NCBI GenBank assembly: GCA_013154135.1
Contig: JAADDB010000274.1
Coordinates: forward strand, 1-11,063
DNA: 11,063 bases
Reading direction: 5' to 3'
Origin: Chloroflexota bacterium
Lineage (GTDB): Bacteria; Chloroflexota; Anaerolineae; JAADDB01
Made by a program: the position numbers and the translations under genes. Below the pieces are notes generated by a model that was not told the origin of the DNA, searched no databases, and saw nothing but the letters and a program-made list of their open reading frames with translations. Shown here in pieces: positions 1 through 6,296 of the stretch; the stretch's first letter is position 1, and each line of letters starts with the position of its first letter.

Positions 1-90
1 CACAAAACTCTTCCTATGCACGGGGCGAGAACGTCGGCGCCCTGCCGAGGTGCGGACCCGTCCGCGGCCCAGGGACTGCCGAATTCTGTC
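1..90 (-). repeat. Dispersed repeat, copy A (cut by window edge)
   Basis: Read on the minus strand, this stretch aligns by eye with 6297-6383 and 10720-10796. Shared landmarks are AATTCGG near its start (plus-strand 79-85), a GCGGAC-GG-GTCCGC palindrome (52-65) and the exact 14-mer GTTCTCGCCCCGTG (19-32). It ends in GTTTTGTG at the window edge, just where the other two copies begin a long terminal hairpin, so the element is truncated by the window and not necessarily in the genome. No coding potential is visible. It lies just upstream of the antiporter promoter. Confidence 0.72.
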
Positions 91-106
91 CATCAGAGCT
101 CCCCCT

Positions 107-135
107 TTGGCATTTTAGCCATCTCCCGGTAGAAT
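107..135 (+). promoter_or_regulatory. Sigma-A type promoter for the antiporter gene
   Basis: TTGGCA (107-112, five of six bases of the -35 consensus) is followed by a 17-bp spacer and TAGAAT (130-135, five of six bases of the -10 consensus). Transcription would start near 142 and give a leader of about 75 bases. It is assigned by match and spacing only. Confidence 0.6.
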
Positions 136-217
136 GGCATGGATCTCGGAATGCCCGTCAGCCCCAAAAGCACCTTACACGAGCGGTTAGGCCATCAGGG
201 AAGAGGAGCAAAAGCCC

Positions 218-1882
218 ATGGACACGTTGGTTCTCACCGAGATGACGATCGTCGTTATCCTGTTGGTCGTTTCCCTTGTTGCCATCCTTGTACGCCGGAT
301 CCGAGTTCCCTACACGGTGGCTCTGGTATTGGCCGGGCTGGCCCTCACCTTGCAGCATCAGTGGCGCCTGACCATGACCCCCGACCTGGTGCTGGCGTTG
401 TTCCTCCCCCCGCTCGTCTTCGAAGCCTCCTTTCACTTGCAGTTCAAGGACCTGCGGGAGAACGCGGTGTCCATCTTGACCCTGGCCGTCGTGGGGGTGG
501 CGCTCAGTGCGGCCATTGTCGCCTTCATCCTCGTAGGAGCAGGGGTGCTCCCCGTCCCGGTGGCCATCCTCTTCGGCGCGCTCATCTCCGCGACGGACCC
601 GGTCTCGGTGACCGCGACGTTCAAAGCCCTGGGCGCGCCGCGCTCCCTCGGAGCCCTGTTGGAGGGGGAAAGCCTTTTCAACGACGGTACCGCGATCGTC
701 CTCTTCCAGATTGCGTTGCTCCTGGTGCTCCACGGGACGCTGGACCCGGTGACCGGGCTGGTGGATTTTTTGCGCATAGCAGGGGGTGGTGTGTTGTTGG
801 GATTGGTGCTGGGGTACGTGGTTTCCCTTCTTCTGGGCCGTATTGACGATTACCTCATTGAGACCACGCTGACGACCGTCCTCGCGTACGGAGCTTACTT
901 GTTGGCCGAACACGTGCACGTGAGCGGTGTTCTGGCCGTGGTCATGGCCGGGCTGATTAACGGCAACATCGGCCCCCGGACCATGTCCCCCACCAGCCGG
1001 ATTGTGATCTTCAACTTCTGGGAATATGTGGCCTTCTTGGCCAACTCCTTCGTCTTCCTCCTCATCGGCATGAACGTGCAGATCGAGGAGCTGTGGCATA
1101 ACCTGAACGCGATCATCATCTCCATCTTCGCGGTGTTGGTGGCCCGGGCCGTCGCGGTGTACGGCCTGAGCGCGCTCCTGCGTCCTCTGCGCCGTTCTCC
1201 GCCTACTTCATATCAGCATGTCCTCTTTTGGGGAGGTTTGCGGGGTGCGGTGAGCTTGGCCCTGGCCCTGAGTTTGGTGGAACACGGCATCCCCTTTGAA
1301 CGCCAGCTCCTGGCCATGGCCTTCGGCGTTGTCCTCTTCACCCTGCTCATCCAGGGGACCACCATCCCCCTCATCCTGCGCGGGCTGGGGCTGGTGCGGC
1401 GGAGCAAACTCTCCCTCCAGTACGAGCGGCTCCAGGGGCGTCTGTTGGCCATCCGCTCCGCGCGACGTCACCTGGAGCGCCTGTACAACGAGGGGGCCCT
1501 CATCCCCCAAGCGTGGCGCACCATCTCCCAGGAGCTGGACGAGCGGGAGACGGCCGTGATCGAAGCCATCGAGCGTTTGTTGGTGGAACATCCGGAGCTG
1601 CGGGAACACGTGGTGCATTTGGCCCGGATTGAAGCACTGCGCGCGCAGCGAGCCGCGCTCCTCACCTTCCTCCAGGAGGGCCTGCTCAGCGAGGACGTGG
1701 CCCACCAACTCATCGCGGAAGTGGACGCCCAACTGGAAATGCTCCAGAACGGGCCTTCGCAGGAGGATGAGGAGAAAGAGGACCAGGAGAGTGCCGAAGA
1801 CCCGCCCATTCGGGTCATTGAAGAGCCTGTGGAGCGTTCGCCCGAAGAGCCCGGTGAATTTGGAACTTCACCGGGTGAGTAA
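218..1882 (+). CDS. Na+/H+ antiporter, CPA1 family (NhaP/NHE type)
   Basis: A 554-residue inner-membrane secondary transporter that should exchange Na+ (or K+) for H+ and serve pH and salt homeostasis. Residues 8 to about 395 are a run of hydrophobic helices. Family landmarks are PYTVALVLAG (31-40), LPPLVFEA (63-70), ATDPVS (125-130), GESLFNDG (150-157) with the Asn155-Asp156 ion-site pair of CPA1 exchangers, and GGLRGAVSLALA (339-350). Residues 400-554 are a cytosolic tail, first helical and charged, then very acidic (EDEEKEDQE), probably regulatory. The ATG at 218 has GAGGAG at 203-208. A short basic gene follows after 71 bp, possibly co-transcribed. Family membership is very likely; the transported ion cannot be told from the sequence. 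Confidence 0.93.
   Translation: MDTLVLTEMTIVVILLVVSLVAILVRRIRVPYTVALVLAGLALTLQHQWRLTMTPDLVLALFLPPLVFEASFHLQFKDLRENAVSILTLAVVGVALSAAIVAFILVGAGVLPVPVAILFGALISATDPVSVTATFKALGAPRSLGALLEGESLFNDGTAIVLFQIALLLVLHGTLDPVTGLVDFLRIAGGGVLLGLVLGYVVSLLLGRIDDYLIETTLTTVLAYGAYLLAEHVHVSGVLAVVMAGLINGNIGPRTMSPTSRIVIFNFWEYVAFLANSFVFLLIGMNVQIEELWHNLNAIIISIFAVLVARAVAVYGLSALLRPLRRSPPTSYQHVLFWGGLRGAVSLALALSLVEHGIPFERQLLAMAFGVVLFTLLIQGTTIPLILRGLGLVRRSKLSLQYERLQGRLLAIRSARRHLERLYNEGALIPQAWRTISQELDERETAVIEAIERLLVEHPELREHVVHLARIEALRAQRAALLTFLQEGLLSEDVAHQLIAEVDAQLEMLQNGPSQEDEEKEDQESAEDPPIRVIEEPVERSPEEPGEFGTSPGE
1850..1875 (+). other. Perfect 9-bp hairpin over the antiporter stop region
   Basis: CCCGGTGAA (1850-1858) pairs perfectly with TTCACCGGG (1867-1875) around an 8-base loop and ends 4 bases before the TAA at 1880-1882. 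No T tract follows, so it is not a classical terminator. It may slow mRNA decay or modulate read-through into the next gene. Two weaker mutually exclusive hairpins follow: TACGGG (1890-1895) with CCCGTA (1904-1909), or TCCCG (1903-1907) with CGGGA (1916-1920). Confidence 0.5.
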
Positions 1883-1884
1883 GG

Positions 1885-1890
1885 TACAAT
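1885..1890 (+). promoter_or_regulatory. Possible -10 element before the short basic gene
   Basis: TACAAT matches the -10 consensus at five of six positions and lies 63 bp before the ATG at 1954. The only upstream partner is TTGGAA (1860-1865), 19 bp away, inside the hairpin of the antiporter tail. Read-through from the antiporter promoter is an equally good explanation. Confidence 0.28.
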
Positions 1891-1953
1891 ACGGGGACGA
1901 GATCCCGTAGCCCATCGGGACAGAGAATTCCCAACACATGTAGGAGGTAGCTG

Positions 1954-2115
1954 ATGGCTATTGAGCGGCAAAAAGAGATCCGACGGCGTCGAGTGCGGCG
2001 TATGAAACTCCGCAAACTGCGCGCGAAGCTCGCACAGGCGCAGGATGAGGCCGAACGCCAGCGCATCATCGAAAAGATCCGGCGCATTAGCTTGCGAGCA
2101 CCTTTGGAGGTATAA
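1954..2115 (+). CDS. Small highly basic protein, DUF6800-like
   Basis: A 53-residue protein starting MAIERQKEIRRRRVRRMK and ending IRRISLRAPLEV. About 19 of its 53 residues are Arg or Lys, spread over what should be one long amphipathic helix, with acidic residues mainly at 31-40. The pattern, with a basic helix and a short C-terminal IRRIS motif, resembles small bacterial proteins grouped as DUF6800, of unknown function; that assignment is from memory of the family. A strong ribosome binding site (TAGGAGG, 1941-1947) lies 6 bases before the ATG, which is good evidence that it is translated. RNA or ribosome binding is plausible from its charge but is not shown. It lies between the antiporter and mgtE on the same strand. 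Confidence 0.75.
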   Translation: MAIERQKEIRRRRVRRMKLRKLRAKLAQAQDEAERQRIIEKIRRISLRAPLEV

Positions 2116-2474
2116 CCCTGGGGGACCACGACATAGAGGCTCAGGGTATCACTCTTCTCCCGTCATGCGTTCCAGTGCTGTGGATACGATTGAGGATGTG
2201 ACGGACCGAGCGATGGACAAGAACGGAGATCCTCTCAGTAGCAGGTATTCGTCAACTTTGCAGGACAAGCACATATCCGTCCTGCGTGCCCGGCAGGGGC
2301 TGTGGAGCTCCGCGTACCAAAGGGCACGCGGGCGTGTGAACCCAATCCGGCCGGAGGGCAAGGAGGGGTCCGGCCTCTCCCACGCGCCTCCCTGGGGGGA
2401 GGCATGACCCGGTAAGGGGAGCCCGCTCCTTGTCCGCCGGCTGCAGGCGGAGGTGGTCAATGAAGGAGCGGGCT
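2116..2474 (+). promoter_or_regulatory. Structured 5' leader of mgtE, candidate cis-regulatory RNA
   Basis: The 344 bases before mgtE show no convincing gene but many complementary segments. These are CCGTCA 2160-2165 with TGACGG 2199-2204; GCAGGAC 2260-2266 with GTCCTGC 2279-2285, which competes with the 11-bp stem 2281-2291/2322-2332; GGCCGGA 2349-2355 with TCCGGCC 2369-2375; and GCCTCCC 2386-2392 with GGGAGGC 2397-2403. Finally AGCCCGCTCCTT (2420-2431) pairs perfectly with AAGGAGCGGGCT (2463-2474), enclosing the ribosome binding site (2449-2454) and the ATG (2460). The upstream arm can instead pair with AAGGGG (2414-2419), giving two exclusive states. A possible -10 (TATAAC, 2111-2116) overlaps the end of the small gene. 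No M-box consensus is recognisable. Mg2+ control is inferred from the downstream gene. Confidence 0.5.
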
Positions 2475-3818
2475 ATTCTTTTGGACATGCTGGTCGACCG
2501 GGTCCGTTCCCTCCTGAGCGAGGAGCGATACGAAGAAGCGGCCATGCTCTTGGAGGGCCTTCACCCGGCCGACGTGGCGGAAATCTTCGAGGAGCTGGAC
2601 GAGGACGAACAGACTCTTCTCCTCCAGCACATGGACCCCGGTGTCTCCGCGGACGTGCTGGAGGAACTTCACGAGGAAGAGGCCGCGGAACTCGCGGAAG
2701 AGCTCCCCGATGACATGCTCACCGCGATCGTCGATGAGATGGAACCCGACGAAGCCGCGGACCTCCTGCGGGAGATGCCTGAAGAACGCCGGCAGCGCAT
2801 CCTCGCGGAACTGGAAGACCCCGACGAAGTCCGCCCGCTCCTACGCCACCCGGACGAAAGCGCCGGGGGGCTCATGACCACCGAATTCCTCGCGTTGCGC
2901 CGGCGCATGACCGTGGCCGACGCGCTGGAAGCTGTGCGCCAACTCGCCCCCTCCGCGGACCCGGACAACATTTTCTACATCTACGTGGTGGACCAGTACG
3001 GCCGTCTTGTGGGCGTGGTCAGCCTGTACGACCTCATCCGAGCAGAACCCTACGAACTCATCGGCGATGTCATGGACCGGGATGTGATCAGCGTGCGCTC
3101 GGATGTGGACCGGGAGGAGGCGGCCGCGGTCTTCGCCCACTATGACCTCCTCTCCCTCCCGGTGGTGGATGAGGACGGGCGCCTGGTGGGCATCATCACG
3201 TCCGACGATATTTTGGATGTGTTGGAGGAAGAGGCCACTGAGGACATCCAGCGCTTGGGTGGGTCTGAGCCCCTGGACAAGCCCTACCTGGACACGTCCC
3301 CCTTTGAGGTCATGCGCAAGCGGGTGGGCTGGCTTCTCCTCCTCTTTGTCACTGCCAGCCTGACGGGCACGGTGATGAAGCTCTTCCAGGGGGATCTGTC
3401 CCGTCATATTGAGTTGACCTACTTCATCCCCCTTCTCATCGGCACAGGGGGCAACGCGGGTTCCCAGACCACGGCCACCATCATCCGGGCCCTGGCTATT
3501 GGGGAGGTGGATTTGCGGGACGCGTTGAGCGTGTTGTGGCACGAAATGCGGGTCGGCCTTCTCCTGGGGTTGGTCATGGCCCTGGTGGGTGTGCTCCGGG
3601 CCCTCACATGGGGGACGCCTTTCCCCGTTGCTGAGGCGGTGGCCACCGCGTTGATCCTGCTGATCTTGTGGGCCACATCGGTGGGCGCGGTCATGCCCCT
3701 TATCATGAGTCGTTTGGGCATTGACCCCGCGGTCGTGTCCGGTCCCTTCATGAGCACATTGGTGGACGCGACGGGGCTTTTCATCTACCTTCAGACTGCC
3801 CGGCTCATCCTCGGATAA
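2460..3818 (+). CDS. mgtE: Magnesium transporter MgtE
   Basis: A 452-residue Mg2+-gated Mg2+ channel of the inner membrane, at normal family length. Residues 1-135 form the acidic helical N domain, rich in repeated EEL and DEAADLL segments that bind Mg2+ in the closed state. Residues 136-265 are the paired CBS domains (VVDQYGRLVGVVSL and VVDEDGRLVGIITSDD). A linking helix leads to the pore domain (about 289-450), with the signature PLLIGTGGNAGSQTTATIIRA (325-344) and VSGPFMSTLVDATGLFIY near the end, whose Asp436 corresponds to the pore Asp of the Thermus protein. The ATG at 2460 follows GGAGGT (2449-2454) and is preferred to an upstream TTG at 2430 that would lie within the leader stem. The start region pairs with upstream RNA, which suggests translational control. 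Confidence 0.95.
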   Translation: MKERAILLDMLVDRVRSLLSEERYEEAAMLLEGLHPADVAEIFEELDEDEQTLLLQHMDPGVSADVLEELHEEEAAELAEELPDDMLTAIVDEMEPDEAADLLREMPEERRQRILAELEDPDEVRPLLRHPDESAGGLMTTEFLALRRRMTVADALEAVRQLAPSADPDNIFYIYVVDQYGRLVGVVSLYDLIRAEPYELIGDVMDRDVISVRSDVDREEAAAVFAHYDLLSLPVVDEDGRLVGIITSDDILDVLEEEATEDIQRLGGSEPLDKPYLDTSPFEVMRKRVGWLLLLFVTASLTGTVMKLFQGDLSRHIELTYFIPLLIGTGGNAGSQTTATIIRALAIGEVDLRDALSVLWHEMRVGLLLGLVMALVGVLRALTWGTPFPVAEAVATALILLILWATSVGAVMPLIMSRLGIDPAVVSGPFMSTLVDATGLFIYLQTARLILG

Positions 3819-3889
3819 TGGGCCCGATCGATGGCCAAGACCCGTTCGCCCCTGGATGGCGGACGGGTCCGCGAAAGGCGTCGGGCCCA
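3819..3889 (+). terminator. Nested hairpins after mgtE, including a repeat fragment
   Basis: Just after the mgtE stop, GACCCGTTCGCC (3839-3850) pairs with GGCGGACGGGTC (3858-3869): 12 pairs, one of them G-T, with a 7-base loop. TGGGCCCGA (3819-3827) pairs with TCGGGCCCA (3881-3889) as an outer 9-bp stem. No T tract follows, so terminator activity is uncertain. The segment GGCGGACGGGTCCGCG (3858-3873) matches the core of the dispersed repeat seen at 1-90, 6297 and 10720, so this may be a repeat fragment in use as a transcript end between the convergent mgtE and kinase genes. Confidence 0.45.
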
Positions 3890-3917
3890 CATGCCCCCTT
3901 CCTTTACCCAATCTCCC

Positions 3918-3952
3918 TTAATCGTCAATCGTTACTCGTCCCTCGTTACAAC
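3918..3952 (-). repeat. Heptanucleotide array 1
   Basis: Five units in strict 7-base register on the plus strand: TTAATCG, TCAATCG, TTACTCG, TCCCTCG and the degenerate TTACAAC. On the minus strand the better units end in TAA or TGA. The first three units reappear in order, apart from single-base variants, in arrays at 3997-4024, 10496-10530 and 10994-11028. It lies downstream of both mgtE and the kinase gene. Confidence 0.7.
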
Positions 3953-3996
3953 CTTCGCCCATCCAAGCCAACCCCATCCTTCGGCCGATCCCCCCC

Positions 3997-4024
3997 TTAA
4001 TCGTTAATCGTCAATCGTTACTCT
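3997..4024 (-). repeat. Heptanucleotide array 2, abutting the kinase stop codon
   Basis: Four units on the plus strand: TTAATCG, TTAATCG, TCAATCG and TTACTCT. The array ends at 4024, directly against the kinase stop codon (4025-4027). Read in the kinase direction each unit ends in TAA or TGA, and a 7-base period shifts frame at every unit, so stop codons occur in all three frames right after the gene. Confidence 0.72.
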
Positions 4025-5077
4025 TCACTTCACCAAATGGGTGAAGGTCGGAGAGAAAATAGTCATCATCACGGCCAGGATGAGGAGGAGGAGAACGGCC
4101 GTCAGCATCCACCGGTTCGCGTACAGCGCATCCTGCCAGCTGGTGCGGGAAAGGACCAGCGCAGGATAATCCCGCTGGAGGGAATCGGTGCCCAGGAGGG
4201 CGCGGCGGAACGCGCGCACAGTAGGAGGACGATCTCCGGGGTGCATGGCCATGGCCCAGGCAATGGCCTGTTCCGTGCGGCTCGACACGTGGGGGTTGAT
4301 CTCCCGGATGGGCCGCAAACTCCCCGGGTGGAGAAAGCGCTCCTTCGCGTCCGCGGGGGGCACGCCGGTGAGGAGGTGGTAGAGGGTGGCGCCCAACGCG
4401 TAAATGTCACTCCGTGGGTCCGTGTGATCCGTGTCCCCCCCGTACTGCTCCAAAGGCGTGTACGCGGCGGTCCCTCGACCTTGGACCACAGTGATGGTCC
4501 GGCTGTCGTCCGGGGTCAACACCTTCACCAGGCCAAAATCCACCAGCTTGATGCGGCCTTCAGGGGTCACTTTGATATTCGCGGGCTTGATGTCCCTGTG
4601 CAGCACGGGCGGATCCTGGCCGTGGAGGTATTCCAGGGCATCACAAATCTGGTCGGCCCAGATGAGGACCTGGCGTTCTTCCAAGAACTCACCGGCCTGC
4701 CGCTTTTCCAGGAGAAGACTTTCCAGGTCCATCCCCGGGATGAAATCCATGACCAAGTATTCCCGTCCCTCCTCCGCGAAGAAGTCCGAGACCTTGGGCA
4801 GGTTCGGGTGGTCCAGCCGGGCCAAGACCCGAGCTTCCTGGTAGAACTGGGCGTGGATCTCTTCGGTGACCTCGGTGAACCCGTACATTTCCGGCAGGAC
4901 TTCCTTGACCGCGCACCAACGGCCTTCCAAGCGCAGGTCTTCGGCCTTGTAGACCGCGCCCATTCCCCCCTGCCCGATGAGCTCGACAATTCGATAGCGT
5001 TCACGTAAAATAGTACCCGGTGACAGAGGTTGGGCTAAAACAATGCGCGTCCGTTGTGGTTTGCTCTCCTGCGGCAT
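4025..5077 (-). CDS. Serine/threonine protein kinase, membrane-anchored
   Basis: A 350-residue Hanks-type kinase that transfers phosphate from ATP to Ser/Thr of proteins. The kinase domain spans about 28-295: glycine loop IGQGGMGAVY (34-43), Lys58 in CAVKEV, catalytic HRDIKPAN (160-167) and metal-binding DFG (180-182). The activation segment carries several Thr/Ser (TPDDSRTITVV), and the usual APE position reads PLE in YTPLEQYGG. All key catalytic residues are present, so it should be active. A juxtamembrane stretch is followed by one transmembrane helix (324-342) and about 8 residues outside, so there is no extracytoplasmic sensor domain. The ATG at 5077 fits the domain; an in-frame ATG at 5128 lies inside the divergent gene and lacks a ribosome site. 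Start sites of kinase and FHA regulator are 27 bp apart, making that regulator the likely partner. Confidence 0.92.
   Translation of the reverse strand: MPQESKPQRTRIVLAQPLSPGTILRERYRIVELIGQGGMGAVYKAEDLRLEGRWCAVKEVLPEMYGFTEVTEEIHAQFYQEARVLARLDHPNLPKVSDFFAEEGREYLVMDFIPGMDLESLLLEKRQAGEFLEERQVLIWADQICDALEYLHGQDPPVLHRDIKPANIKVTPEGRIKLVDFGLVKVLTPDDSRTITVVQGRGTAAYTPLEQYGGDTDHTDPRSDIYALGATLYHLLTGVPPADAKERFLHPGSLRPIREINPHVSSRTEQAIAWAMAMHPGDRPPTVRAFRRALLGTDSLQRDYPALVLSRTSWQDALYANRWMLTAVLLLLILAVMMTIFSPTFTHLVK
4983..5011 (+). promoter_or_regulatory. Predicted promoter of the FHA gene, inside the kinase gene
   Basis: TCGACA (4983-4988, five of six -35 bases), a 17-bp spacer and TAAAAT (5006-5011, five of six -10 bases) point toward the FHA gene at 5105. 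Start would be near 5018, giving a leader of about 87 bases antisense to the kinase N-terminal coding region. Confidence 0.5.
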
Positions 5078-5104
5078 TTGAACGACTCTCTGGGAGAAGG
5101 TGTC

Positions 5105-5782
5105 ATGACGTCCGATGCAGACCGGCATGTGGCCGAAGATGAAGTGGCCATGCTCATTTTACAACGAGGGGGCCAGGGTAGCCAACGTTGGCGTCTGGAC
5201 AAGCCGGAAATGCTCATCGGTCGCCTCCCAGACTGTGATATCGTCCTGCCCGATCGGCAAGTCTCCCGCCACCATGCCCGCATTTTCCGAAAAGGGGATA
5301 CGTATTACATCGAGGACTTGCGTTCGAAGAACGGGACGTGGGTGAACGGTCAACCTTTGCGCGGGGTGCGCGCGCTGGAGGATGGAGACGAGATACAGAT
5401 CGCGTTGCGCTTCAAGTTGGCCTTTGTGGGCAGCGGCGCCACCGCTCCCTTGAACTTGGATGAAAGCGTGACAGAGGTGGAAAGGGGGCTTCGGGTAGAT
5501 GAGGGGGGACGCCGCGTGTTCGTCAACGGCCGGGAGGTGATGCCACCCCTCTCCCCGTCCCAATTTCGGCTTTTGGCCCTCCTGTGGCGGGCTCAAGGAG
5601 GCGTGGTGAGCAGAGAGGAGATTGTACAACACGTGTGGGCCGAGGACGCGTCCGAAGGGGTGACCGAGCAGGCGTTGGACGCGCTGGTCCGCCGTCTTCG
5701 GGAACGACTGGCAGAATACGACCCCGACCACATGTACGTGGTCACCGTGCGAGGGCACGGTTATCGGTTGGAGAACAGGTAA
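5105..5782 (+). CDS. FHA-domain transcriptional regulator with OmpR-type winged helix
   Basis: A 225-residue cytosolic protein. Residues 15-108 form an FHA domain, which reads phosphothreonine: IGR (38-40), SRHHARI (54-60) and the SKNGTWVNG loop (74-82) carry the canonical binding residues. Residues 128-224 form a DNA-binding winged helix of the Trans_reg_C type seen in OmpR/PhoB, with LSPSQFRLLALLW, VSREEIVQHVW, the recognition helix around 187-202 and the wing VVTVRGHGYRL. There is no receiver domain, so input should come by binding phosphothreonine, presumably on the adjacent kinase or its targets. Mycobacterial EmbR with PknH is a known FHA/kinase pair, but there the DNA-binding part is N-terminal. 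The ATG at 5105 follows GGGAGAAGG (5092-5100); upstream in-frame ATG 5054 has weaker support. The Nudix gene is 1 bp downstream. Confidence 0.9.
   Translation: MTSDADRHVAEDEVAMLILQRGGQGSQRWRLDKPEMLIGRLPDCDIVLPDRQVSRHHARIFRKGDTYYIEDLRSKNGTWVNGQPLRGVRALEDGDEIQIALRFKLAFVGSGATAPLNLDESVTEVERGLRVDEGGRRVFVNGREVMPPLSPSQFRLLALLWRAQGGVVSREEIVQHVWAEDASEGVTEQALDALVRRLRERLAEYDPDHMYVVTVRGHGYRLENR
5156..5185 (-). promoter_or_regulatory. Predicted promoter of the kinase gene, inside the FHA gene
   Basis: On the minus strand TTGGCT (5185-5180) is followed by an 18-bp spacer and TAAAAT (5161-5156). Start would be near 5149, giving a leader of about 72 bases before the kinase ATG at 5077. The -35 matches consensus at only four of six positions, so it is weaker than the opposing promoter. 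Confidence 0.35.
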
Positions 5783-5783
5783 C

Positions 5784-6287
5784 GTGGGCACCCGTTCAGC
5801 ACGTAAACGTCGCCGCATGCTCAAGAACATGGTCCGGGATGAGATTTCCGCGGGCGGGGTGGTGGTGCGCCCCAAAGGAGATGGCTGGGAAGTGCTCCTC
5901 ATCGCCACCCACGGCGGAGCCCGTTGGAGCTTGCCCAAGGGCCATGTGGAACCGGGAGAGTCCGCGGAGGAAGCGGCCGTGCGGGAGGTGCGCGAGGAAA
6001 CAGGGGTCACGGCCCGCGTGGTCGAACCCTTGGACACCATTGAATACTGGTTCCGGTGGAAAGGGGCTGAAGGCTCCCTTCTCATTCACAAACGGGTGCA
6101 TTTCTTTCTCATGGAATATGTGTCCGGCGACCCCAAGGATCACGGATGGGAGGTCGATGACGCGCGGTGGTTTGACCTGGAAGAGGCGGTGCAAATGGTG
6201 GCGTACAAGGACGAACAGGAGCTCCTGCGCAAAGCCCGGGAGGTCATCGCGCGTCGCCTGGCCTCGTCAGAAAAGGCTGATGGCTGA
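5784..6287 (+). CDS. Nudix hydrolase
   Basis: A 167-residue pyrophosphohydrolase that cleaves nucleoside diphosphates linked to another group. The Nudix box (53-75) is complete: Gly53, Glu59, Arg67-Glu68, Glu71-Glu72 and Gly74, the Mg2+-binding catalytic helix. The N-terminus AGGVVVRP with WEVLLIATHGGARWSLPKGH is typical of MutT/Ap4A-hydrolase-like members; substrate cannot be assigned. The proposed GTG start is one base after the FHA stop (TAA 5780-5782), implying translational coupling; ATG codons at 5817 and 5829 are alternatives, and the 15 residues between GTG and the domain are very basic (TRSARKRRR). No separate promoter is visible, so it is expected to be expressed with the FHA regulator. 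Confidence 0.9.
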   Translation: MGTRSARKRRRMLKNMVRDEISAGGVVVRPKGDGWEVLLIATHGGARWSLPKGHVEPGESAEEAAVREVREETGVTARVVEPLDTIEYWFRWKGAEGSLLIHKRVHFFLMEYVSGDPKDHGWEVDDARWFDLEEAVQMVAYKDEQELLRKAREVIARRLASSEKADG

Positions 6288-6296
6288 TTGACCGAC

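Noticed and set aside
158..1099. 313-codon open frame antisense to the antiporter
   Set aside because: Charged, low-complexity composition typical of a GC-rich shadow frame; the antiporter motifs on the plus strand are unambiguous.
2045..2407. 120-codon open frame overlapping the small basic gene and the mgtE leader
   Set aside because: No ribosome site, no recognisable domain, and it runs through several RNA stems; a 103-codon frame on the other strand (2460-2149) is equally unconvincing.
2116..2459. M-box riboswitch or 6S RNA in the mgtE leader
   Set aside because: The conserved M-box blocks could not be found by eye. A short GGAGCTCCGCGTACC segment near 2304 recalls 6S RNA, but the surrounding stems do not fit.
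2430..2459. Upstream TTG start for MgtE
   Set aside because: It would start inside the leader stem and has no ribosome site, and the added residues are not MgtE-like; the ATG at 2460 has GGAGGT correctly spaced.
3918..4024. CRISPR array
   Set aside because: Units are 7 bases and contiguous, without spacers; no cas genes are nearby.
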